Origin: Streptomyces marincola
GTDB lineage: Bacteria; Actinomycetota; Actinomycetes; Streptomycetales; Streptomycetaceae
DNA: 64,000 bases
Direction of reading: 5' to 3'
Assembly: GCF_020410765.1 (NCBI RefSeq)
Contig: NZ_CP084541.1
Span: 3,724,501 to 3,788,500, forward strand
In this document: piece after piece, positions 31,257 through 39,451 of the stretch
How positions within the stretch are numbered: position 1 is the first letter of the stretch
How the letters are laid out: the number at the start of each line of letters is the position of its first letter
Notes under the pieces: generated by a model
Database searches by the model: none
What the model was told of the DNA's origin: nothing
What the model saw: only the letters and a program-made list of their open reading frames with translations
Program-made: the position numbers and the translations under genes

Positions 31257-33659
31257 ATGCGGCGGCGGGCGCGAACGGGCACGGCGGGGGCGAGTACGTT
31301 GACGACACCGACGGTTTCTGCGGCGCGGGGGCCCGCGGAACGGGAGTTCACGGCGTTCGCCCACCGGTTCGCGCTCTACGGGCGCACGGTGGTCCTCGCC
31401 CTCTGCTCCGTGCTGGCCGTCCTGGCCATGCCGGCCGATGACATGCCGGTGACCGCCGCCGTGTGCCTGGCCGTTCTCGCCTGGTGCTGCGTCCGCCTGT
31501 CGCCCGCCGCCGCGCTGCGGCCCCGCGCGGCGACGGTCTGCGACCTGGCCGTGATGGCGGGCATGTGCCTGAGCCGGCCGCTGGTCGTTCCCGAGTCGCA
31601 GACCGCGTACGACGGCACGTGGATCGTCGTCGCCATCAGCTTCCTCGCCGTCTCCTACCAGTTGACGCACCCGCCGCTGACCGGTGCGTTCGCGGCCGTG
31701 CTGCTGGGCGCGGCCGACCTGGCGGGCGCGGCTCTCGCCGACCCGGACGGCTGGACGCGCGCGGTGCCCGTGGTGGGCTGGGTGCTGATGGAGGCCGCGC
31801 TGGCCCGGGTGCTGTTCGTGGTCGTGCTCAGGGAGAGCCGCGCGGCCGACGCCGCGCTGCGCGCCGCGGCCGCCGCGCGGCGGGACCTTGAGGTGGCGGA
31901 GGCGCGCCGGGCCGCGGAACGCGAGCACCTCGCCGTGCTCCACGACACCGCGTCCGCGACCTTGCTCATGGCCTCGCTCCCCGGCTCCGGCGTGCGCCCC
32001 GGCGCGCTGCGCGCGCAGGCGGCGCGTGATCTCGACCGGCTGCTGGCCGCCCGCGACGGCGTCGCTCCGGACGCGACGGACGGATCGGGCGAGGCGAGTG
32101 GGCCGGAGGAGGCGGACGTGGCGGCCGAACTCACGGCCGAACTCGCCGCGCACCCCGTCCTCGACATCACGGCCGCGTTCGCCGACGACCTGGGCGGCGC
32201 GCCGCGCGCCGCCGTGACCAGTCTGCGCGACAGCGTGGGCGAGGCGCTGCGCAACGTCGTCAGGCACGCGGGGGTCACCGCGGCGCGGGTCGCGGCGGAA
32301 CGTTCCCGCGGCGTGCTCACGGTGACCGTCTCCGACCTCGGCGCCGGGTTCGACCCGGCGGACGTGCCCGCGCACCGGCAGGGCCTGAAGCTGTCCGTCG
32401 CCGGGCGCATGGCCGCCGCGGGCGGGAGCGCGGACATCGCCTCCCGGCCGGGGGAGGGCACGACCGTGCGCCTGACCTGGCCGGACGAAGCGGCGGGCGC
32501 CCGGGCGGGCGACGCCGCCGAGGGCGGCGGGGACCGGGCGGCCGGGCGGTTCCCCGCGGTCGAACGCCACCTCTTCCGCGGGCTGCGGCACGCCGGTCTC
32601 GTCATCCTCGCCGTGATCCACTTCGCCCTCGCCCTGCCCTCGCTGCTCGGCAGCCTTCCCGGCTACAGCCACCCGCCGCTCCAGGTCGCCGCGTTCTGCG
32701 TGCTGACGGGCGTGCTCCTCGTGACCGCCGCCTACCTGCTGCGCGGGCGCCCGTGGCCCGCGCGCTGGCCGGCCCCGGCGCTCGGCGCGGTGCTCGCCGC
32801 GTCCGTGGCCGCCACCAGCCAGCTGCCCGCGGACGACTTCCTGAGAACGCCGCACTGGTCGTTCCTCGAAGCCGGGTGGTTCGGCGTCGTCCTGCTCGGA
32901 CACCGCGGTTTCCAGGCGGTCGGGGCGTTCATCGCGGGCCATCTGGCGCTGATGATCGGCCTGTTGTACGCGGCCGGGGCGCCGTCCCGGCCGGACGCCG
33001 CCGGGATGGCGCTCAGCGCGCTCGCCGTGTGCGGCTTCCAGGTGGCCGTCGTGCTCGGCCTCGGGCTGCTGCGCGACCGCACCGACGCCATCGCCGCCGC
33101 CGCCCGCGACCGGGAGTCGCTGCGCATCCGCGCCACCGCCGCGCTGCACATCCACGCCGACCAGCGGGAGCGCTACCGCGCGTTGCAGGCCACCGTCCTG
33201 CCGCTGCTCGGCGCGCTCGCCCGCGGTACGGCCGACCCCGAGGACCCCGCCGTGCGCCGGGCCTGCGCCCGGGAGGCGACGCGGCTGCGCCGGCTGTTCG
33301 CGGAGAGCGACTACGCCGGCGACCAGCTCATCCACGAGCTGCGCGCGTGCATCGACGTGGCGGAGCGGGCCGGCGTCACCGTGTCGCTCGCGGTGCGCGG
33401 CGAGCCGCTGCACCTGCCGCAGGAGGTGCGGCGCGCGCTGACCGATCCGGTGATCGCCGCGCTCGCCGCGGCCCGCCACACGGCGCGCGCCACGGTGGTG
33501 CGCGCCCCGGGGCAGGTGCGGGTGGGCGTCGTCATCGACGTGCCGGACGCGCCGGCGCTCCCGGCGGCGCGCGCGGAGCACGACGCGCCGGACGGCGTCC
33601 GGGTGCGGCGGGTCAGCGGCGACGGCCGGCTGTTCGTCGAGGCCGCCTGCGCGGCCTGA
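31257..33659 (+). CDS. Two-module membrane sensor histidine kinase
   Basis: About 800 residues. Module 1 has four to six membrane segments (residues 35-200), a kinase helix with EHLAVLHDTASATLLMASL as the probable H-box, the N-box SVGEALRNVVRHAG and the ATP lid DLGAGFDPADVPAHRQG. Module 2 repeats the plan: further membrane segments (about 445-620) and a helical region DQRERYRALQATVLPLLGAL, but its ATPase-like end lacks clear N and G boxes. The second module is thus probably sensory or degenerate. The start is uncertain: ATG 31257 or TTG 31299, the latter with a GGGGGCGAG upstream. A likely partner is the atypical LuxR regulator at 36740-37450. Confidence 0.75.
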   Translation: MRRRARTGTAGASTLTTPTVSAARGPAEREFTAFAHRFALYGRTVVLALCSVLAVLAMPADDMPVTAAVCLAVLAWCCVRLSPAAALRPRAATVCDLAVMAGMCLSRPLVVPESQTAYDGTWIVVAISFLAVSYQLTHPPLTGAFAAVLLGAADLAGAALADPDGWTRAVPVVGWVLMEAALARVLFVVVLRESRAADAALRAAAAARRDLEVAEARRAAEREHLAVLHDTASATLLMASLPGSGVRPGALRAQAARDLDRLLAARDGVAPDATDGSGEASGPEEADVAAELTAELAAHPVLDITAAFADDLGGAPRAAVTSLRDSVGEALRNVVRHAGVTAARVAAERSRGVLTVTVSDLGAGFDPADVPAHRQGLKLSVAGRMAAAGGSADIASRPGEGTTVRLTWPDEAAGARAGDAAEGGGDRAAGRFPAVERHLFRGLRHAGLVILAVIHFALALPSLLGSLPGYSHPPLQVAAFCVLTGVLLVTAAYLLRGRPWPARWPAPALGAVLAASVAATSQLPADDFLRTPHWSFLEAGWFGVVLLGHRGFQAVGAFIAGHLALMIGLLYAAGAPSRPDAAGMALSALAVCGFQVAVVLGLGLLRDRTDAIAAAARDRESLRIRATAALHIHADQRERYRALQATVLPLLGALARGTADPEDPAVRRACAREATRLRRLFAESDYAGDQLIHELRACIDVAERAGVTVSLAVRGEPLHLPQEVRRALTDPVIAALAAARHTARATVVRAPGQVRVGVVIDVPDAPALPAARAEHDAPDGVRVRRVSGDGRLFVEAACAA

Positions 33660-33701
33660 GCGGCGCCGACCGGCGGGGCGTGGACGGGCCGGGGCGCCCG
33701 T

Positions 33702-34109
33702 TCAGTCGAGGACCGCGACGGCCTCGATCTCGACCAGGTGCTCGGGCACGTCGAGCGCCGCCACCCCGAGCAGCGTGGCGGGCGGCACGGGCGTGGTGCC
33801 GAGCCGCGCGGCGGCCCTGGCGAGCCCCTGCTCGAACAGCGGCATCTTGTCCGGGGTCCAGTCGACGACATGAACGGTCAGCTTCGCGACGTCGGCGAAG
33901 GACGCGCCGACGCCGGCCAGGGCGGTGCCGACGTTGAGGTAGCACCGCTCGACCTGGGCGGCCAGGTCGCCCGCGCCCACCGTCACGCCGTCGGCGTCCC
34001 ACGCGACCTGCCCGGCGACGAAGACCAGCTTCGACCCGGTCGCGACCGACACCTGCCGGTAGGCGCCGATCTCCGGCAGTCCGCTCGGGTTCACCAGGGT
34101 GATGGCCAT
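33702..34109 (-). CDS. ridA: RidA-family (YjgF/YER057c/UK114) protein
   Basis: 135 residues, trimeric chorismate-mutase-like fold by family. It shows LVFVAGQVAWDADG near residue 30, QVERCYLNVGTALAGVG, KLTVHVVDWTPD, and the C-terminal PPATLLGVAALDVPEHLVEIEA. Classical RidA deaminates reactive enamine/imine intermediates through a conserved Arg in the R-x-Tx-hydrophobic motif (IARTRTQ type). The corresponding place here reads PPATLLG, without the Arg, so this belongs to a subfamily of uncertain activity. The symbol marks family membership only. It is divergent from an HxlR regulator, which probably controls it. Confidence 0.85.
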   Translation of the reverse strand: MAITLVNPSGLPEIGAYRQVSVATGSKLVFVAGQVAWDADGVTVGAGDLAAQVERCYLNVGTALAGVGASFADVAKLTVHVVDWTPDKMPLFEQGLARAAARLGTTPVPPATLLGVAALDVPEHLVEIEAVAVLD

Positions 34110-34169
34110 GTTGCTCCGCTCCTCGCCGTACGACGTCTTGCTCTCTTGTGGTTACTTGAGAACTGTAGG

Positions 34170-34201
34170 AAAGTGTGCGCTGACATGGAAGAACGCACTT
34201 T
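34170..34201. promoter_or_regulatory. Candidate HxlR operator in the ridA/hxlR divergent gap
   Basis: AAAGTG at 34170-34175 and CACTTT at 34196-34201 form an inverted repeat with a 20-bp centre, 20 bp upstream of the HxlR start. The flanks (TGCG and AACG) are partly symmetric. It is the only clear dyad in the 111-bp gap. HxlR regulators often bind such sites in divergent promoters. Confidence 0.35.
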
Positions 34202-34220
34202 TCAGTGACTGAGGAACCCG

Positions 34221-34616
34221 ATGGTGACCAAGCAGTACACGGGCTCGCCCGAGGACGCCGACCTGCGGCGGGCGGACTCCCTGGCGCGGGAGATCTTCTC
34301 CGACATCGCCAACAAGTGGGCCCTTCTGATCATCACCGCCCTCGACGAGCGCACCCTGCGCTTCGGCGAGCTGCGCGCGGAGGTCGACGGCATCAGCCAC
34401 AAGATGCTCACCCAGAACCTGCGGATGCTGGAGCGCAACGGCCTCGTCGAGCGCACCGTGCACCCCACCGTCCCGCCGCGCGTCGAGTACACCCTCACCG
34501 GCCCGGGCCGCGCCCTGCGGTCGACGGTCGACGGCATGTGCGACTGGACCCGCACACACCTCGCCCGCATCGAAGAGGCCCGCCGCCGCTTCACCCCCGG
34601 CACCCCCGGCACCTGA
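34221..34616 (+). CDS. HxlR-family transcriptional regulator
   Basis: 131 residues from ATG 34221, preceded by GAGGAACC. The winged-helix core is SDIANKWALLIITALDERTL, RFGELRAEVDGISHKMLTQN, LRMLERNGLVERTVHPTVPP and RVEYTLTGPGRAL, all hallmarks of HxlR. Such proteins sense reactive electrophiles or redox state and control adjacent divergent genes; here that is the RidA-family gene. No conserved Cys pair typical of redox-sensing members is seen, since the only Cys lies near the C-terminus (GMCDWTRTH). Confidence 0.9.
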   Translation: MVTKQYTGSPEDADLRRADSLAREIFSDIANKWALLIITALDERTLRFGELRAEVDGISHKMLTQNLRMLERNGLVERTVHPTVPPRVEYTLTGPGRALRSTVDGMCDWTRTHLARIEEARRRFTPGTPGT

Positions 34617-34680
34617 CCGCGCCCCGGAAGCACGAGAACGCAGGCCGACGGGGCTGCCGCGCTGCTCGTCCGACGGAAAG

Positions 34681-34704
34681 CCGACGGCCCCCGACGGCCG
34701 TCGG
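34681..34704 (+). terminator. Weak hairpin downstream of the HxlR gene
   Basis: CCGACGGC (34681-34688) pairs with GCCGTCGG (34697-34704) around an 8-nt loop, 65 bp beyond the HxlR stop. There is no T run. CCGACGG is repeated nearby, so the hairpin may be incidental. Confidence 0.3.
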
Positions 34705-34855
34705 AAAGAGCGCTGCCCGCCGACCGGCCGAGGGGCCGCACCGGGAGGGACGAACTCCGGGCAGGCCTCGGCGAAAAGCGCTCGCGGTCACTGAACAGGG
34801 TTGTCCCGCCGCGTCCTCCCCCGCCGTGTGGGGACGCGACGCTACGGTGACCGCC

Positions 34856-35134
34856 ATGGTCCATGACTCCGAACTGCCCGACTCCGTGGAGGAGACCGAG
34901 CTGCCCGCCCTGCTGTCCGCTCTGCTGGAACGCGCCGCCAGGGGCGGCGCCACGGTGGTCACCCGCGACGGGACACGCATCGCGGCGATCATGTCCATCA
35001 AGGACTACGAGGTCGCCGAGAACGCGATCGACGACGCGCTGGCCGCGAGGACGTACGAGGACGACGGCACCCGCTACTCGTCGGACGACGTATTCGGGAA
35101 CTTCGGGAACATCGCCCCCCAGGACGGCCGGTGA
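34856..35134 (+). CDS. Antitoxin, Phd/YefM family
   Basis: 92 residues. The N-terminal half resembles Phd/YefM DNA-binding domains (LPALLSALLERAARGGATVV, TRDGTRIAAIMSIKDYE), and the acidic C-terminal tail is typical of the toxin-neutralising part. Its stop overlaps the toxin start by GTGA. The start at ATG 34856 lacks a strong ribosome-binding site; GTG 34847 is in frame. It should bind its own promoter together with the toxin. Confidence 0.8.
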   Translation: MVHDSELPDSVEETELPALLSALLERAARGGATVVTRDGTRIAAIMSIKDYEVAENAIDDALAARTYEDDGTRYSSDDVFGNFGNIAPQDGR

Positions 35135-35394
35135 GCTATCGCCTCGCGTTCACCTCCACCGCCCAACGCCAGCTCCGCCGCCTGGACGACGCGACGAAAC
35201 GGCGTATCAAAGCCGCCCTGGACAAACTCGCGCGTGACCCGTACGCCCCGGCACTCGACATCAAGAAGCTGCGCGGCCGGGACGAGGAGTACCGCCTGCG
35301 GGTGGGGGACTACCGGGTGGTGTACGGCATCGCCAACGCCGTTCTGACGATTACCGTCATCGACGTCGATCACCGCCGCGACATCTATCGCTGA
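35131..35394 (+). CDS. Toxin, RelE/ParE superfamily
   Basis: 87 residues from GTG 35131. The fold markers are AFTSTAQRQLRRLDDATKRR, KLARDPYAPALDIKKLRG, the EEYRLRVGDYRVVYGI strand pair and VIDVDHRRDIYR at the end. These are the conserved Arg/Tyr/His positions of RelE-type ribosome-dependent mRNA interferases. It is coupled to the antitoxin gene upstream. A stand-alone chromosomal module of this type is common in actinobacteria. Confidence 0.88.
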   Translation: MSYRLAFTSTAQRQLRRLDDATKRRIKAALDKLARDPYAPALDIKKLRGRDEEYRLRVGDYRVVYGIANAVLTITVIDVDHRRDIYR

Positions 35395-35450
35395 CTCCAG
35401 TCTCTGCCCAGTCGGCCGAGGCGGGCCTGGGCCCTCGGTACTGTGAAGGG

Positions 35451-36494
35451 CTACCGGGTCAGCCGCAGGTCCCAGCCGATGCCGTCGGGGCCGGTGTGCG
35501 GGTTCAAGGCCGGGGTGTACGCCTCGGGGGATGGGCGCCCGGCTTCTTCCCAGCGCGCGAGCCAGTCGTGGAGGGCGGTGAGTGAAGCCGAGTCAGGGGC
35601 GTCAGCGAGGATGGTGCCGTCGTCCTGAAGGACAGCGGCCGTGGTGAACGCAGAGTGCCCCAGGGCCAGGGCTTCGGGAGCGAGACCGGCCACGGTCAGG
35701 TGAGGGCCGACAATGGCAGCGGCGAAGGTGCGCCAACTGGTCCAGTCGACGGCCGCTCCCCGATAGGCCTCGGTGTGGCCGGGGACCCGCAGCAGGTCGA
35801 GGGCGGCGCGCGCCGCCGTGTGCTTCCAGTCGTCCTCCGCACGCCGGGCCAGGGAGATCCACGAGGGCGCGGGAAGGCGGTTCTCCCAGTCCACCCAGCG
35901 CAGCGGCACGTCGGAGTCGGTTTCGCCGCCCGTGCTGGTCTCCACGTAGCCGCCGTGGTGGATCTCCTCCACGTGCGGCGTGCCCGCGGTCACGCGGATG
36001 CGGACGACGACAGTCACCTTGGGGACGGCGGCGATGGGCAGCGGGGTGACGATCAGCCCGCCATCGGTCATCTGCTCGACCCAGGAGCGCGGTAGGAGGG
36101 GCGGGGTGCACCAGGCGACCAGCCGATCGTAGGGAGCTTGTCCGGGGTGACCGCGCGTGCCGTCGGCGGGATGGCAGCGGACGTTGTCGATCCCGTGCTG
36201 GTGGTGGATGAGGTTGGCCCAGCGCGCCAGGTAGGGGTCGATGTCGATGCTCGTGACCGAACCGTCCTTGCCGACGAGGTGGGAGAGCAGGGCACCGGAG
36301 TACCCGGAGCCGGTGCCGATCTCCAGTACGTTCATGCCTTCCGTGACCTCAAGTGTGGTCAATTCACGTTGCACGACCAGGGGGTTGGAGCGCTGGGCGG
36401 TCTCACCACGCCCCGTGTGGTGGGTGTAGTGACGTTCGGGGACGGCGGCGGCTGCCTGGGCGACATCGGGGGCAGGAGGGGCGATCAGGCTCAC
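35451..36494 (-). CDS. PCMT-like SAM-dependent methyltransferase (orphan)
   Basis: 347 residues from GTG 36494, with AGGAG nine bases upstream. The PCMT-like core is SNPLVVQRELTTLEVTEGMN, VLEIGTGSGYSGALLSHLVG (SAM motif I), VTSIDIDPYLARWA and YDRLVAWCTPPLLPRSWVEQ. A C-terminal extension of about 150 residues is not present in the housekeeping isoaspartyl enzyme. Proteins of this size and layout occur in Streptomyces next to ATP-grasp enzymes and small precursor peptides. Here neither an ATP-grasp gene nor a convincing precursor was found nearby. The substrate is unknown. Confidence 0.75.
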   Translation of the reverse strand: MSLIAPPAPDVAQAAAAVPERHYTHHTGRGETAQRSNPLVVQRELTTLEVTEGMNVLEIGTGSGYSGALLSHLVGKDGSVTSIDIDPYLARWANLIHHQHGIDNVRCHPADGTRGHPGQAPYDRLVAWCTPPLLPRSWVEQMTDGGLIVTPLPIAAVPKVTVVVRIRVTAGTPHVEEIHHGGYVETSTGGETDSDVPLRWVDWENRLPAPSWISLARRAEDDWKHTAARAALDLLRVPGHTEAYRGAAVDWTSWRTFAAAIVGPHLTVAGLAPEALALGHSAFTTAAVLQDDGTILADAPDSASLTALHDWLARWEEAGRPSPEAYTPALNPHTGPDGIGWDLRLTR

Positions 36495-36739
36495 GGGCGT
36501 TCACTCCTGTGCGTGGCGAACGAAGCGTCCTCTCAACTGCCCCGGCCGAGTGAAGGACACGGTCGGGAACGCGCTTGGGACCGGTCAACCCAAATCAATA
36601 AGGGTGCCGACGGCGACGCGGTGTCGCGCCCGGCCCGGTCCGAGGGAAGGCTGTGGTGCGCGGCGGCCCGGGCGGGAACTGCCGCGGCCTCGGCCCTGGG
36701 GGGCGGACCGGCGCGCCGGGGCCGCCGCGGCGGCGCGGG

Positions 36740-37450
36740 TCAGAGTTCGTCGAGGGAGATCAGGCCGTCCTGCACGGCCCTGGCCACCAGGTTGGCCTTG
36801 GTGTTGGCGGGTCGGCCGGCGTTCGCGTAGCGGATGCGCACGCGGTCCAGGTAGGTGTTCACGGTGCTCACCGAGATGCCCAGGCTCTCGGCGACCATGG
36901 CCTTCGACTCGCACTGGAACCATTCGAGCAGCACCTCGACCTCGCGCGGCGTCAGCGGCGGCCGGCCCGGCCTGCGGTCGGAGCCGAACGCGCCGGCGAG
37001 CCCCGGCGGGGTGTAGGGGCGGCCGTCGGCCGCCGCGTGGATCGCGGCCACCAGGTGCCGTTCGCCCTCGGCCTTGGTGAGGTAGGTGAACGCGCCGAGG
37101 TCCATGCAGGTGAGCGCCGCCTCCTGGCTGTCCCGCATCGTGTAGACGATCACCCTGCGGTCCTCCGCGACCAGGCGGCTCACGTCCGCGAAGGCCGGGG
37201 TCTCCCCGGTCAGGTACAGGTCGAGGACGACGACCTGGGCGGAACGGCCCGGGCCCGCCAGGGCCACCGCCACCTCCGCGCCCTCCGCGAGCACCCGTAT
37301 CGGCCGCGGCGAGGCCGCGCACCAGCCGCGTATCCCGGCGCGCACCACCGGGTGGTCGTCGATCAGCGCGATGCCGATCTCGGCGGACGGCGGCCGGTGC
37401 GGCGCGCCGCCGGCCGTATCGGTGAATGCGTCGTCCACTGCTGACCCCAC
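36740..37450 (-). CDS. Atypical LuxR-family response regulator
   Basis: 236 residues from GTG 37450. Receiver domain: IGIALIDDHPVVRAGIRGW and phospho-acceptor Asp77 in QVVVLDLYLTGETPA. The middle is FTYLTKAEGERHLVAAIHAA. The HTH is LTPREVEVLLEWFQCESKAM and VAESLGISVSTVNTYLDRVR, ending IRYANAGRPANTKANLVARA. This C-terminal signature marks an actinobacterial subfamily that I associate with large two-module kinases, so the protein at 31257-33659 is a plausible partner. It lies downstream of, and on the same strand as, the ESX operon, separated by about 80 bp. Confidence 0.88.
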   Translation of the reverse strand: MGSAVDDAFTDTAGGAPHRPPSAEIGIALIDDHPVVRAGIRGWCAASPRPIRVLAEGAEVAVALAGPGRSAQVVVLDLYLTGETPAFADVSRLVAEDRRVIVYTMRDSQEAALTCMDLGAFTYLTKAEGERHLVAAIHAAADGRPYTPPGLAGAFGSDRRPGRPPLTPREVEVLLEWFQCESKAMVAESLGISVSTVNTYLDRVRIRYANAGRPANTKANLVARAVQDGLISLDEL

Positions 37451-37529
37451 GGTGCTCGTGTGCCGAAAGTGTACGGCGGCGCACGGTAGTTCTCGACACA
37501 GTGTCGAGTCGCGGCCGGGGGCCGCGGGG

Positions 37530-38255
37530 TCAGCGCTGTCCCGGCAGCCTCCTGCCCGGCGTCAGCAGCGCCGTCTCGCCCGGCGAGATGTCCAGGTTCA
37601 GCACCTCGGCCGCGGCACCCCGCCGGAACAGGATGATCTCTCCCGCCGCGAGCGCCGCCGTGCGCCGGGCCGCGTCCTCGCCCAGCAGGCGGCCCACCGG
37701 GTCGGCGAACCGCGCGTCGAGGGCGAGCACCACGTGCGCGGCCGACCAGAACACCGAGCGGCGCGGCGCGTTCCTCGTGACGTGCAGCACGGTGCGCCAC
37801 GGGCCCTCGGCCAGCCCCGCGGGCGGCGCCCTGCGCAGGTCGCACATCAGGGCCTGCGGCCCGTCCGCCACCGTCGGCGGCGCGGGCGGCGCGGTCGGCC
37901 AGCCGCCCACGCCGTCGGTCACGACGAGCCGGTCGCCCGCCGCCTGCCCGAGGGACACCCACTGGTCGGGAACGCGCGTCGCCGCCGTGACCCGGGCGCC
38001 GACGCCGAGCAGCCTGAGCGCGAACAGCCGCCCGAACAGCGACTCCCCGAGCACGGCGACGCGCGTTCCGCCGGGCCCCGGGGCCGGGAGCGACACCGGC
38101 TGACCGGCCGCCGTCGTGCCCAGGTGCACCCCGGCGTGGCCGGGCAGCAGACCGAACGCCGGCCCCGCGTCGTCGTTCCAGCGCGCGGCGGGCAGCGTCC
38201 CGAGATCGGGCATGGCGGGGCCCCGCGTGCGTGCCGGGCGGGTGGAACGGCTCAT
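37530..38255 (-). CDS. ESX-operon protein of unknown function, nucleotide-binding-like fold
   Basis: 241 residues from ATG 38255, overlapping the eccE stop by ATGA, so it is the last gene of the ESX operon. It contains GGTRVAVLGESLFGRLFALR and LLGVGARVTAATR, which look like a Rossmann-type beta-alpha-beta, but no complete dinucleotide motif is visible. There is no signal peptide or membrane segment. I do not recognise a named family. Coupling to eccE implies a role in assembly or regulation of the secretion machine. Confidence 0.7.
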   Translation of the reverse strand: MSRSTRPARTRGPAMPDLGTLPAARWNDDAGPAFGLLPGHAGVHLGTTAAGQPVSLPAPGPGGTRVAVLGESLFGRLFALRLLGVGARVTAATRVPDQWVSLGQAAGDRLVVTDGVGGWPTAPPAPPTVADGPQALMCDLRRAPPAGLAEGPWRTVLHVTRNAPRRSVFWSAAHVVLALDARFADPVGRLLGEDAARRTAALAAGEIILFRRGAAAEVLNLDISPGETALLTPGRRLPGQR

Positions 38256-39451
38256 CCGGCTCCTCCTTGCGGTGCGGCGGCGGCCGGTGCGGTCGCCGGT
38301 GCGGGTGCGGTGGCGCGGCCGAACCCGGCCGCCTCGACCAGCGAACGCGACGGGTGGGCGACGGGCAGGGTCGCGAGCAGCCCGGCGGCCTGGTCGGCCG
38401 CCGGCGGGCCGACGAGCCCGGACCGCACCAGCCGGTCCCGTTCCGACGCCGCGTGCTGCGCGAGCGTGCTGACGACGCGGACCGCGGCCTGGACGCGCAG
38501 TCCCGTCCCCTCCCTGGTGAGCGTCGCGGCGGTGACCACGCGGTCCGCGGTGCACGCGGCGAGCCCGCCGAGCAGCCGTGCCCAGTCGGCCTGGCCGGCC
38601 ACGCGCGCCGTGAGCGTGCAGTGCGTGGCCGCCGCCCCGGCCCAACTGCCCGCGAGCGCCTTGCCCTCGCCCGCGGTGTCGCCGGTCTGCCGCAGCAGGT
38701 CGCGCAGCGCCTCGGCGTTCAGCGGCGTCGTCGGCACCCCGGCCGCCGCGAGCCGCGCGCGCAGCCGCGCGGTCGCCGCGGCCACCGCGGCCCTGGCCCC
38801 GGCGGCGCCGCCGCCGCGCCGGTCCGCCGCCTCGGGCGCCTCAAGCGGCTCGTGCCGCACCACCAGCCACGAGCGAACGGCGACCGGCCGCCCGCCGGCT
38901 GGCAACTGGCGGTAGCAGATGGTCGGTTGGTACCGGTAGTGGAAGTCCCACGGGGGCACGCCGAACTGCTCGACGACGAGTTGCGCCGCCGCCGGGCCCG
39001 CCGGGTCGTCGGCGAGCCACTGCGCGACGGGCCCGGCGGGCACGGAAGGCACCGCGCCCCCGGGGAACTCGACGACCGCGGCGAAGCCCCGCCCGTCGGC
39101 GAGGACGCCGAGGTCGTAGCCGTTGCGGTCGGCGACCTCGCTCACGTCGAGCGCGGGCAGCACCGCGTGCGCGACGCCGAGGTCGTCGGCCGCGTCGCGG
39201 GGCGGCGCGGCGTGCGGCGGCGCGGCCAGCGACCGGTGCCGCACGCGTTCCAGCAGCCGCTGGTCCGCCCAGCCGCCCCGGCGGCGCAGCAGCGCGCACG
39301 CCGCGAGCAGCGCGCCTGCCGCCGCCACCGCGTAGCCCCACGGGCCGCTGTCGTGGTACGCGGCCCCGGCGAGCAGGCAGCCGAGGGCCGCCTGGAGGGC
39401 GACGAGCCGGCCGCGGCCGAGCCGCGCCCCGGAGCCGTTCGCCGTGCTCAT
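38252..39451 (-). CDS. eccE: Type VII secretion protein EccE
   Basis: 399 residues from ATG 39451, overlapping the eccB stop (ATGA). Two adjacent membrane helices near the N-terminus (GRLVALQAALGCLLAGAAYH, WGYAVAAAGALLAACALL) are followed by a soluble alpha/beta domain with RYQPTICYRQLPAGGRPVAV and a long C-terminal part. This is the EccE layout. In the ESX complex EccE is a membrane component at the periphery that stabilises interaction with mycosin. Position after eccB and mycP supports the call; sequence conservation in the family is low. Confidence 0.85.
   Translation of the reverse strand: MSTANGSGARLGRGRLVALQAALGCLLAGAAYHDSGPWGYAVAAAGALLAACALLRRRGGWADQRLLERVRHRSLAAPPHAAPPRDAADDLGVAHAVLPALDVSEVADRNGYDLGVLADGRGFAAVVEFPGGAVPSVPAGPVAQWLADDPAGPAAAQLVVEQFGVPPWDFHYRYQPTICYRQLPAGGRPVAVRSWLVVRHEPLEAPEAADRRGGGAAGARAAVAAATARLRARLAAAGVPTTPLNAEALRDLLRQTGDTAGEGKALAGSWAGAAATHCTLTARVAGQADWARLLGGLAACTADRVVTAATLTREGTGLRVQAAVRVVSTLAQHAASERDRLVRSGLVGPPAADQAAGLLATLPVAHPSRSLVEAAGFGRATAPAPATAPAAAAPQGGAG

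Noticed and set aside
36495..36739. Precursor peptide for the PCMT-like methyltransferase
   Set aside because: Short frames here lack a ribosome-binding site, leader-like composition or core repeats; nothing supports a peptide gene.
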